Of a DNA stretch of 64,000 nt, positions 33,832 through 43,900 are shown one piece after another. The translations under genes were made by a program, and so were the position numbers. The notes under the pieces were generated by a model that searched no databases, had not been told where the DNA came from, and saw nothing but the letters and a program-made list of their open reading frames with translations. The first letter of the stretch is position 1, and each line of letters begins with the position of its first letter. This DNA comes from an uncultured Bacteroidales bacterium (lineage in GTDB: Bacteria > Bacteroidota > Bacteroidia > Bacteroidales > Paludibacteraceae). The stretch spans positions 186,001 through 250,000 of the forward strand of contig ONMV01000001.1 in NCBI GenBank assembly GCA_900319005.1, in the 5' to 3' direction.

Positions 33832-34071
33832 ATGGAAGCAGCATTAAGACAACCGGTTATGCAATATGCAGGAACTATCTCGGAGGAGAAATGGGATAGT
33901 ATGCATACCATTGATGAGTTGGATGCGTCATTGAAGAGTATTATCTACAAAGAGAAACTTATTGATTCTGACTGGAAAGAGCAACCAATGCGTCTATGGT
34001 CTGAGGTGTATGACGAGATGTGTTGTGAGGTTGGGCATGCCTATGGTCTAAATGATATTCGAGAGGCGTGA
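33832..34071 (+). CDS. putative antitoxin
   Basis: A 79-residue acidic protein beginning MEAALRQPVMQYAG, with a charged helical body. Size, position directly before a RelE/ParE-like gene, the 4-bp overlap (GTGA) and the palindromic promoter all suit an antitoxin; no DNA-binding fold is evident in the sequence itself. Upstream in-frame starts lie before the promoter's -7 box and are excluded. Confidence 0.7.
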   Translation: MEAALRQPVMQYAGTISEEKWDSMHTIDELDASLKSIIYKEKLIDSDWKEQPMRLWSEVYDEMCCEVGHAYGLNDIREA

Positions 34072-34376
34072 ATATGAGGCGTTTTGAGATATATCTTTCT
34101 GGCAAAGCTCAAAGCGACGTCGATAAGTTGCGTTTTGCTATAGTCTTCAAATTCCGTGCCCCACTTACAGCCAAGCGTTATCTGCAGGGTCTGAATAAGA
34201 AGATGCAATCATTAAGGATAGGGGCAGATGCAATTCAAGTTGACGAGGAATTATCTAAACAATATGGATTTGATATACGCAGGACCTATTATAAGGAAAT
34301 GACAATACTTTATACTATTGAGGATGCAAACGTATATATCATTCGTATAATGCCCCAGAGTTTGATTATTTTCTAA
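34068..34376 (+). CDS. RelE/ParE-type toxin
   Basis: A 102-residue protein with the compact RelE/ParE-like order: an N-terminal strand (FEIYLSGKAQSDVDKL), helical middle, then IRRTYYKEMTILYTIEDANVYIIRIM, the terminal beta-sheet of the fold. It starts at GTG 34068 (overlapping the antitoxin stop) or ATG 34074. RelE types cleave ribosome-bound mRNA and ParE types poison gyrase; I cannot tell which from sequence alone. Terminator at 34405-34436. Confidence 0.8.
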   Translation: MNMRRFEIYLSGKAQSDVDKLRFAIVFKFRAPLTAKRYLQGLNKKMQSLRIGADAIQVDEELSKQYGFDIRRTYYKEMTILYTIEDANVYIIRIMPQSLIIF

Positions 34377-34404
34377 TAGTTACACCTATATTTCTATTTT
34401 GCCT

Positions 34405-34436
34405 GACATGAGAGAAATCTCATGTCTTGCTTTTTT
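34405..34436 (+). terminator. terminator of the RelE/ParE-type pair
   Basis: GACATGAG (34405-34412) pairs with CTCATGTC (34419-34426); the tail is TTGCTTTTTT. Confidence 0.88.
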
Positions 34437-34610
34437 ATGTATATCAATGTAGTCAAAAAAGGAATAAGTGAAAGGGACTAAGTAGGGAACAAGCACGGGA
34501 CAGAGACGTCCGTAATGCGAACGAGATGGGAATGAGAGGGGAGTGAGAGTGGAGGCTAAACAAAAAGGACCAAGACTAAAGGGACTAAGTAATAATAACA
34601 ACCGGGAAAT

Positions 34611-34656
34611 CCTAGGTAGACCTAGGTAGCCCTATGAAGACCTAGGTAATCCTAGG
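34611..34656 (+). repeat. phased CCTAGG array, 10-bp period
   Basis: Units begin at 34611, 34621, 34631, 34641 and 34651; four have CCTAGG, the third is changed to CCTATG. CCTAGG is self-complementary and recurs once per helical turn immediately before a gene. The last unit runs into AGGAGGA, the ribosome-binding site of the 34670 gene. Confidence 0.85.
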
Positions 34657-34669
34657 AGGAAAAAGAACA

Positions 34670-35242
34670 ATGAGCAATAGAGAGACACATTATTTCGTGC
34701 AGAGCGTGCCGAACTACAAAGAGTTGCTGTTTTTTCGCAAGTCGGTAGCGCTGTATGATGTGACTTTTGCTTTTTGTGAGCGCTACCTGACAAAAGGCGA
34801 CCGGACTATCGATCAGATGGTACAAGCTGCCCGAAGCGGGAAACAGAATATCATCGAGGGCTCGGAAGCCGCTCCTACCTCCAGCGAGACGGAGATCAAA
34901 TTGCTCAATGTCGCGCGTGCGAGCCTGAAGGAGTTACAAGCCGACTATGAGGATTATTTGCGCGCAAGGAAGATGACGATGTGGGATGAGAAGCATGCGC
35001 GATATGAAGGATTGAAGCGGTTCTGCAGCCGGGCGAATGACAGCGAGATGTATATGGGGCAGATAGAGAAGATGAATGATGAGGAGATAGCGAATATGGC
35101 GATCACGATGTGTCACCAGGTAGATGTGATGATGATGAAGTACATCGCAGTCAAGGAGCGGGAGTTTGTGGAGAAAGGCGGTATCCGCGAGGCCATGACC
35201 CGTGCCCGCCTCCAGTACCGAAATGAGCACCTGACCACTTAG
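34670..35242 (+). CDS. four-helix-bundle (S23-type) protein
   Basis: A 190-residue helical protein of the four-helix-bundle suffix type: LLFFRKSVALYDVTF, then TKGDRTIDQMVQAARSGKQN, IIEGSEA, and KLLNVARASLKELQADYEDY. S23-like bundles occur within 23S rRNA intervening sequences and as accessory proteins of diversity-generating retroelements, but neither context is present here. The ATG follows AGGAGGA, a strong Shine-Dalgarno that is rare in this genome, at the end of the CCTAGG array. Confidence 0.8.
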   Translation: MSNRETHYFVQSVPNYKELLFFRKSVALYDVTFAFCERYLTKGDRTIDQMVQAARSGKQNIIEGSEAAPTSSETEIKLLNVARASLKELQADYEDYLRARKMTMWDEKHARYEGLKRFCSRANDSEMYMGQIEKMNDEEIANMAITMCHQVDVMMMKYIAVKEREFVEKGGIREAMTRARLQYRNEHLTT

Positions 35243-35314
35243 TTAGATTCGGTTAGACCTATAAAAGAAAAGTGCAGAAAGTGCAAAGCAAAAATAAGAT
35301 AAAAAGATAAGAAA

Positions 35315-35788
35315 ATGGTAGAGCCAACGATCATAGCGAATATGGGTGATGGAGAAACGGGTAAGTCCGATTCTATCAAAAGGGCATATGAAAAGCTGTG
35401 TAAAGTGGCAGATAGTGTCCCTCTTCCATTGCGTGACCCAGAGAAATTCAGTGGGGATGTTTGTGCTATTATAACGATAAATGAAGTGAAAGTTGGAATA
35501 GTAAGTCATGGAGATGTCATAACGACCATTAAAGACTGTATCGATGAATTGATTCGTCACGAATGTCAAATCATATTGGCATCAGGAAGGAATAGCTATA
35601 AAGCGATATGTCTTCTGAAGAGTTATTACAACAAAGGATACCGCATTTGGCGCACATCCAATGCCCGGATATATGAATATATTGATACGAATAATCCGCG
35701 CGTAGCGCCAAAAGGAATCCAAACCCGCTTCAATGAGCAGTGGGCTGACGAGATAGCTAACTTAATTGAGAGTTGGTGCTATGCATAA
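35315..35788 (+). CDS. P-loop protein of unknown function
   Basis: A 157-residue protein opening with a strand and Walker A-type loop, PTIIANMGDGETGKSDS (GxxxxGKS). The middle, NEVKVGIVSHGD ... CQIILASGRNSYKA, recalls an uncharacterised Bacteroidota P-loop family in which a second strand carries the GIxSxGD motif. Small for an ATPase: no Walker B or sensor is obvious. It starts a very AT-rich group of four genes and is the only one with a recognisable fold. Confidence 0.6.
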   Translation: MVEPTIIANMGDGETGKSDSIKRAYEKLCKVADSVPLPLRDPEKFSGDVCAIITINEVKVGIVSHGDVITTIKDCIDELIRHECQIILASGRNSYKAICLLKSYYNKGYRIWRTSNARIYEYIDTNNPRVAPKGIQTRFNEQWADEIANLIESWCYA

Positions 35789-36919
35789 ATGATTTATATG
35801 CAGTGGATACATAACATATGGTTTTTAGGTTTGATAATCATTATTGCTATAATAGTGATTGGTTTTACCGAATATATGCATCGTGCATATTACAAACATG
35901 AGCATCTATACAGAACAGAAGGGCATGTTATCTCATCATTGTGGTTTGTTGTAATTTGCATATTTACTCTAATTGTTCTGTATCCGAGTGGTTTACGTCA
36001 TAATATTATAGAATGGCATAAAACAATTATAGATACATTTAAGGACGTTTTGCCGATAGTATATGCTATTTTGGTAACGATACTAGGTATATTTATTACT
36101 TTTTATATTCTCCGACCAAATGTCAAGACTTCAAATGTTATTACATATTTGCCTAAGACCAATCAATTAATAGTCAATGTTAGGAACAATAAACTGTTCC
36201 CTATAAGTGGTTTACAACCAACATTATATAAATGTACAATCCAATCACATAATCAGGCTCTTGATAAAATTGATTTGGATATAGACAATTTCCATGTTTT
36301 AGAATGGAGTTTAGGGCATTCGGATCAGAAATGTATAGAATTTGCCACAAAAGAATCCGCAAAAGAGAAAGTGAAACAAACTTTAGAAGAAATCAAGAGT
36401 AATGATAATGTGTGTTTGTTATTTAGTTTATCTGTGACAAATATGGTTTCTCGAACACCATTTGTACTTACAAAAACATATTACAAAAATGATATCATTA
36501 AAGGAAGATTTAAAGGTGGCTCTATTTATGAGATATCAGATAGTGGTATTCTTGGATATAAAGTAAAAATTCGCCAAGATTCTTGGGATAAATATCATTC
36601 GATTGCTAAAAGTCTCGAATGGATTTTAAGTATAGTTTTGTTGATGTTATATGTTTATATAATTGGCAGATTATATCCTCATTGTAGTAACTGCGAGTGC
36701 TGCCGAAATCAATATATCTCAATATTTGAAATCGTAACTATTTGCATTTATGTGTTAGAAATAATACGCCGGCTCACAGATATTAGAGTGCCATCACCGT
36801 ATAATGATAAACTCTCATTCATTAATTGGTTACAAAGTGTCCCAAAAGAAAAAGAATCATTAGTGACGCAAGTATATAGAAGAATCTGTGTATTCGTCCG
36901 CTATTTTATTAAATGGTAA
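35789..36919 (+). CDS. membrane protein of unknown function
   Basis: A 376-residue protein with about five membrane segments: three near the N-terminus (about 10-28, 47-66 and 86-110) and two near residues 277-297 and 312-330. Between them lies a soluble domain of about 150 residues rich in beta strands (NQLIVNVRNNKLFPISGLQP). It begins right after the P-loop gene's stop. Base composition is strikingly AT-rich compared with flanking genes. No family recognised. Confidence 0.6.
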   Translation: MIYMQWIHNIWFLGLIIIIAIIVIGFTEYMHRAYYKHEHLYRTEGHVISSLWFVVICIFTLIVLYPSGLRHNIIEWHKTIIDTFKDVLPIVYAILVTILGIFITFYILRPNVKTSNVITYLPKTNQLIVNVRNNKLFPISGLQPTLYKCTIQSHNQALDKIDLDIDNFHVLEWSLGHSDQKCIEFATKESAKEKVKQTLEEIKSNDNVCLLFSLSVTNMVSRTPFVLTKTYYKNDIIKGRFKGGSIYEISDSGILGYKVKIRQDSWDKYHSIAKSLEWILSIVLLMLYVYIIGRLYPHCSNCECCRNQYISIFEIVTICIYVLEIIRRLTDIRVPSPYNDKLSFINWLQSVPKEKESLVTQVYRRICVFVRYFIKW

Positions 36920-36942
36920 TTAACCGACAGAATCAAAATATT

Positions 36943-37215
36943 ATGGCAGAATTTCAAAATATTTGCGAGCAACTCTCGCAAGAAGTGATTAGTAGGGTCA
37001 ATGCTGAACGCTTACATGAAGGTAAAAGTGCATTGACAAGTGAACAAATACAATCTTTAAAAACCGAAGTAAGTAATACTTCTATTCGGATGGAAAGATT
37101 GTATGAAAAAACAACTGTTTATGATGATGCATATGTCCAAAAAACGGTGCAAGATAATCTGGATAGTAATGAAGGTATACTAGATATTATCAAGAGGTTT
37201 ATTGGGCTTGTTTAA
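36943..37215 (+). CDS. small helical protein of unknown function
   Basis: A 90-residue protein, mostly helical (ICEQLSQEVISRVNAERLHE). The start at 36943 avoids overlapping the membrane-protein gene; an in-frame ATG at 36913 is possible. Third member of the AT-rich cassette; may be a partner of the membrane protein by position. Confidence 0.5.
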   Translation: MAEFQNICEQLSQEVISRVNAERLHEGKSALTSEQIQSLKTEVSNTSIRMERLYEKTTVYDDAYVQKTVQDNLDSNEGILDIIKRFIGLV

Positions 37216-37231
37216 CTAAAAACAAATTACC

Positions 37232-37828
37232 ATGAATGAGGATTTTATAAAGGCTTTGGAAAGCCTTCACGCTGAAAGGTTTGACATGACTGATCAACAA
37301 AGGATAGAGTTATTGTCTCAAAAATTACAAGGTAGTAAAAGAGGGTGGATAAATCCTAATATTAACAATCTTGTAAATAATGCTAATATTCTTTCGTATC
37401 CGGAAGATATATTGTGTTGTTACTACCCTTCAATATATCAATACCTTCAAAAAATACCAAGACAATATTGGTTCGTAATAACAATTCCTCAGGGTGTAGA
37501 TACGGCAGACCCATTCTTATATAAAAATTTTGAAAATCACTTTGAGAGTTTTATGTCAATCAAGGAAGAAATTAAGCTATGGGGATTAGGAGAATTATTG
37601 TTTTTTAAGATTGAGCAATCGCATATTATATCTGTTTTTAATGTAGAACAACCGTGTGTAGACAATGCGAAAAATCTTTCAATTATCTTGCAACAATGGA
37701 TAAATAAGCAATATTTTGATATTTATAATAAGATTAATTATGCTTGGAAAGTAAGATATTCTAAAGTATATGAATATGAAGATATTCCGGTGACCTTAAA
37801 TAATATTGAAAAAGGTAGGATCGCATAA
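37232..37828 (+). CDS. unknown protein
   Basis: A 198-residue soluble protein with aromatic-rich segments (CCYYPSIYQYLQKIPRQYWF) and no motif I know. It lies 16 bp after the preceding gene and ends the AT-rich cassette. AT content and rare codons match its three upstream neighbours, so the four probably arrived together. Confidence 0.5.
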   Translation: MNEDFIKALESLHAERFDMTDQQRIELLSQKLQGSKRGWINPNINNLVNNANILSYPEDILCCYYPSIYQYLQKIPRQYWFVITIPQGVDTADPFLYKNFENHFESFMSIKEEIKLWGLGELLFFKIEQSHIISVFNVEQPCVDNAKNLSIILQQWINKQYFDIYNKINYAWKVRYSKVYEYEDIPVTLNNIEKGRIA

Positions 37829-37883
37829 TATAAATTTATCAGGAGCATTGGGTTGGCTTATACTCACCACAAACACCTATAAA

Positions 37884-37904
37884 ACGCGTACGTACGCGTA
37901 CGCG
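37884..37904. repeat. alternating pyrimidine-purine tract with palindrome
   Basis: ACGCGTACGTACGCGT (37884-37899) is a perfect 16-bp palindrome, and bases 37885-37904 alternate strictly between pyrimidine and purine. Such tracts can adopt Z-DNA. Located about 45 bp before the giant gene. Confidence 0.7.
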
Positions 37905-37948
37905 ATGGGAATAGAATAACAAAACTAACTTTAAAATATAAAACTATC

Positions 37949-40900
37949 ATGAAAAATTTAAACTTAATCAAAAGGCTATGGACAGATAGCCATGAAAAAC
38001 AATCACCGCAGAGGTTTGGACGCTATGCGGCAATGCTCATCATGCTCCTCACCCTCGGTGTCGGACAGATGTGGGCGGCATGGTATGTACAAGGCACGGG
38101 CTCTGGTCTTAATGGTTGGGGAGGAGGTGCCCAAATGACACAAAGTAATTCAAATACGAATGTGTATTACCGTCAAGTATCAGGTTCTTGTGAGTTTAAA
38201 ATCACAAGTAATTCTTCTGGTTATAACGACCAAAGGAATGGCTCTCATATTAATAACACCCTTGGTTCATTTAATCTTTCTGGCAGTTCGGGTTCAAACA
38301 TTTCAGGTGACGGTGGTGATAATTGGTATATTTGCTATAACACATCATCGGAAAAGGTATACGGTACTACGGTTATCCCATATTATCCTGACTTGTATCT
38401 TGGCGGAGATGATTCATGGATATCAAAAGCATGGAATACAACTGATAATGCCAATAAATTATCACGTAGTAGCAGTATTTATACTATTGCTATTAATAGT
38501 GTTTCTGCCAGTGAGGACCATAAGATGAAGATAGCTGCATACGGTTGGGGGCAACCGCAATACGGGTCAACGGCTTATAATTTATCTGGTTCCAAGAACA
38601 TTAACTCCAAGTCCGCTGATGGAGATGGTAATAAGGTATTCCAAACTTACGTTACTGGACAAGTGATAGTTAAATTAGACATTTCTGCTGGAACATTTAC
38701 ACTGTACGGTCCGCGTACCATTACGCTTAACAATCAGTCTGCGACATCTGCGGGAACAGAAAGTGTGGCAGCAACGTACGGAGCTGCTACATCAAATATT
38801 ACTTGTCCAACCAAAACTGGATACAATTTTGGCGGATATTATACAGGAACTGGTGGTTCCGGAACAAATGTCATTAAAGCAGGTGGTAGTTGGGTCGCTA
38901 GGGTTAGCAATTATACCAGCAGTGGAAAATATGCTGCTACGGCTAATAAAACCCTTTACGCGAAGTGGACGCAGACGGTAACACTGCACGATAATAATGG
39001 TGGCTCACATAATGGTTCTGCAACGGCGACTTACAACAGCACCGGAGCTTTTACTCCTACTGCACCAACCAAAACGGGCTACCATGTCGAAGGTTACTAT
39101 GCAGAACCGGCTTGTACCAATAAGGTTATGACCGATGCTGGTGCGTTAGTTAATTATTCCGGTTATGTAGAAAGTGGCAAATGGGTTCATTCCGGAGCTA
39201 CTACGCTTTATGCAAAATGGGTGGGAAATACTTACTACGTATCCTATAATGCAAATGGAGGCTCGGGTACTATGACTAACTCGACCCACACGTACGGTAC
39301 TGCTTCGAACTTGAAAACTTGTACCTTTACTGCTCCGAGTGGAAAGACTTTTGCCGGTTGGGCAACATCCTCGGGTGGTTCTGTTGAGTATGCCGATGGC
39401 GCCAGCGTAAGTACATTGACGGCCACCGATGGCGGAACCTATCCTCTTTTCGCAAAATGGGATGACTTATCCGGAGGTTCGGTAACACTTAATGCCGGAA
39501 CAGGAGGTAAAGTAAGTAAAGATAATAGCAACTGGGGCGCAAGTGCCACCATTACGGATATTACAAGCGATCAAGCTGTTAACATCTATGCGCAAGCGAA
39601 TACAGGTTATACTTTTAGTACTTGGACCAAAACAAGCGGTTCGGGTTCTGTGAAGACCAACGCTGCTTCCGGTGCCTATAACGCTATCGGTTATGCAAAT
39701 GATGTAGTAACCGCTTCGTTTACGGAGAATATGTCAGCTCTGAGTGTCAGCCGGACTATTGATGAAGGTTCGCCGAGTATTGCAGTTCCGACCGTTGCAG
39801 GTTCGGCGACTGATGTCGGTTATGTTACTACCCGCACTATCACAGCTGCTGCGGCTGCTACGGGCTATGCGCTCACCAGTTGGACGATTACGAATGGTAC
39901 TCGTACGGATGGAGGCGGAGATAGGGCTAACCCGATTACCGTTCGCTCGAATGGTGATGGCTTGGCAGTAACTGTGACTGCGAACTATTCTATTCAGAGT
40001 TACACTATCTCTGCTTCGAACTCGAATGTAACGTATTCGCCCGCTAGCGGTACCTCTTTCAAATTTGGTTCTACAGGAGATAAGATGACCATTACGCCGA
40101 AGAGCGGATATAAGATTACGGCGATTAATACCGGCAATGTTGCTCTTACTGCTTCGGCGGATAACAATGCAGCTGGTTCATGGACTGTAACCGGAACCAT
40201 GCCGGGAACTGATGTGACGTTGACGGTAACTACTGCGGCTGTGCCAGAAATAAGACTATTAGGTAGATTCAAGATTTACAATTCTACTCGTACGGTATAT
40301 ACTACGGTAAATGGTTCTAATGACGATTGGGAAGAGGATTATTCCGACTCTCATCTTTCCATGACATATAACTATGTCACGGGATACTATGATTTAGCCA
40401 CCTATCGTTCTGCATCAGAATTAACTGCTGATGATGCCCCATATTTCTTCCTTAAGAGCAGTTCGACTAAATACGGAACGTCTTCTGGCGGAAACACAGA
40501 TCTTGGATCTTCTGTTCCCGTAAGTGCAAACGTATATAGTAGCGGAGGTGGTGGAAACTTCCATTTCAATAGTGATGCAGCATTGATTAATGTAGTATTG
40601 CATTTTGATAAGGAAAACTATAAATTCTGGTTTACAGGCGAAGCAGAGACCTTATATAGCACTACCTTCTATGCGGGCGATCATGGTTCGATTAATGCAA
40701 AGGGCACATCCATCTCTAAAAATAGTAGTAAATCTGTGACTATTGGTTTGGGAAAAGCTCTAACGGCAACTCCGGAATCGGGCTACTTGTTCGATTATTG
40801 GGAGACAACGGGTAGCGTAACCGTGGCTGATATTTATAGTGCATCTACCACTGTTACAGCCACTGCTGCCGGCGGTACTGTAAGAGCACACTATAGTGCT

Positions 40901-43900
40901 GTTGTAAACAGCGGATGGTATGTGCATGGACAGATTGATGATTATGGACAATGGGGACCGGATAAAAAAGAACGACCGATTGATCGTTCGTATCGCGGAG
41001 TAAGCGGTGTATATTATCGCCGTATCTCGAAGTTAAATAACGATGCATACTTTGGTGTCCATGATGGCACGAATAAATATAGTGGACATACAAAGACAGA
41101 CGTAGATTATAATGTTTCAAGCTTGAATACACTTATTACGCTTTATACGAATAGTGAAAAATCCTTCCAAGCAAAAGCTGATTTTGCTGGTAAGTGGTTG
41201 GTTGTCAATACCAATGGCACGAAGAAAATGTGGATTCAAGATACTGATGCGTATTATACTATGAGCGTTACTTCCGATCATGGAACGGTTACATTGACGG
41301 AGAATGTTTATGGTAATTTGCAGACTAATCAGTTTGAAGCAGGAGAGACGGTAAATATAAGTGTTTCCGCTGCGAGTGGTTATTGGATTGATGATATTGA
41401 ATTAAACGGTACTCCTCTTGTTACTGATCGTAATAGTGGTTCATGGAGCGGCTCAACTACGATGCCCGCCGGCAATGCTACATTAACCGTAACTTATAAC
41501 CGCTATTATACGCTGACATACGATGCCAATTATTACACATCAGGAACAGGGGGAACTGCGCCATCGGCATCAAGTTATGTTAGTGGATCTAATGTGACTG
41601 TTGTAGGTAAAGGTGATTTAACCATGACGAATTATACCTTCAGTGGATGGAATACGGATCCACATATTACCGGAACAAATTATGCAGAGGGTGCAAATAT
41701 TGAAATGACCGGTAATATCACCCTATATGGTGTATGGAAACGTACTATCCCATTCGAACTGGAAGACGCTGATCCTGAATTTGTAATGGCAACCGTATAT
41801 GGTACTTATAACTGCACTACCTTAACCGATTACGATAATCCTACCAAAGATGGTTATACGTTCGGTGGCTGGTGGACTAATATAGCTGGTGGTGATAATT
41901 ATGTGATAAGTCCGGAAAAGGAGTTACAACCTGGTGTATATCACTGGACTAATTACGATAATAAAACTAACGAATTTATGCGTTACCCGACCAGTAAATC
42001 TTCACTTTATGCCAAGTGGACGCAGACGGTTACGCTGAATCCAAATCTAGCTAATCATGGTTCGGGTGATAACACATCGGCTACTATTGTATATAAGGCG
42101 ACGGGAAAAACAAGCATTACGCATTGTACTCCTGCTGCCGGTTATCATCTTGTAGGTTACTATACCGCAGCAACGGATGGCGTGAAAGTGCTGAATGCAG
42201 ATGGATCATTTGCAGCCGCTACTGTAACGGACTATATCACCGACAGTAAGTGGACTAAAGCAGGTGCAACTACGCTTTTCGCACATTATGAGCCGAATAC
42301 CTATGATGTTATTCTGGACGTCAATGGTGCTACAACAGGAAGCAACCAAACTGTAACTGCTACGTATGATGCAAATATGCCGACTACGCAGAAGGGCGGT
42401 TCGACACCGATTAGTGCTCCAAGCAAAACCGGTTACACGTTTGGCGGCTATTGGACGAACGCAGCCGGTACAGGTACACAATATTATACCAGCGGGTTAG
42501 CAAGCAATCATGTATGGGATGTCGCGACCAATAATACAACTATCTACGCTAAATGGACGGCTAATCCATACACTGTTGTTTTGGACAAGCAGACAGGTGT
42601 AACGGGATATGGAGGAAATGCAGGAACGGTAGCAAATCAGACGGTTACGTTTGATGCAACACCGGCTACCGTTTCCGGCACTATGCCAAGTGCGGCAGAC
42701 GGTTATGCTTTCATGGGATTCTATAGCGCAACCGGCGGAAACGGCAGATGTTTCATTGATCCTTCGGGTAATTGGGTAACCAGCGCAGGTGATACCATCA
42801 GCGGAGGCAACTGGGTTAAACCGGCAGGAATCACCCTCTACGCTTACTACAAGCAAGCCGAGATCACGGAAGTTACATTATCAACAGGCAGTACCGTTGC
42901 ACCGAGTACAACAGGTATTACGGCAACAGCAACTCTTGCACCAGCTTCTGCAGGAACAACTCATATTGACTGGAGAATTCTTTATAGCAACGACAACCCG
43001 TTGGCAATACAACCAAGTTTCGGTACCGGTACAACAACCAATTCTTTTACCGCACCGGAAACAAGTGGCACATACAAATTAGAGGCCACACTGCGCACGG
43101 GAAGTACAGCTAATAGTGGTACTCTCCTTGACAGTTACGTCCTCGCTTTCCAAGTAGCGGGCGACCATACCGTCACTGTACAATACAAGTGCGGCGATGT
43201 GACCTTGCAGGGTGCCAAGTCTATCTCCGCTCGTCCGTTAGTTTGGTCAGACGAGATTATACCTGATGAGATCTTCGGATATTCCTTTGAAAAATGGGTA
43301 GCCGGAGACGGTGTAACCATGACCATGGATGATGGGGTAACAACAATAGAGACAGGCGGTGAAACGACCGGTAAAGCAACTACGCACGCAGTCCGAATCA
43401 AAGCTATCTACGATGGTAAACTGATAGCCAAATACACCAAGAAGAATATTATTTACTTCAAGAACACTTTGGGTTGGAGCGAGGTGTATGTGAACCTTTA
43501 TCCATATGCATGGTGGAACTCTTCAAAGGGAGCAGGTAACAATACCTTGGCAGATGATAATAGAAACAAACAAATGACCCAACTCGGTGAAACCGATATC
43601 TGGTATTACGAATATGGAAACACCGCAACAACGGCTTATGTTTCTTTCACGGATAGAACTCAGAATAACTATGAAGGTTTTGCAGGAACCAGCGGATCAG
43701 ACAAGGTACAAGTATCTTATCCTACAAGACCAGATGCGACAAAAGCCGAAAATGCAAATTACGGTTTCAATGCCGGTACTCCGATGTTCGTTCCGACAGC
43801 CGGACAAACTGCCCAGCCATGGAATAAGAGCGGAAGTGACGACCTTGCAGAATACTACAACAAAGGCTACTGGCGGAAGTACGATCCAATCCAAGGAGAG

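Noticed and set aside
34670-35242. Accessory protein (Avd) of a diversity-generating retroelement
   Set aside because: The fold class fits, but no reverse transcriptase, template repeat or variable repeat was seen nearby.
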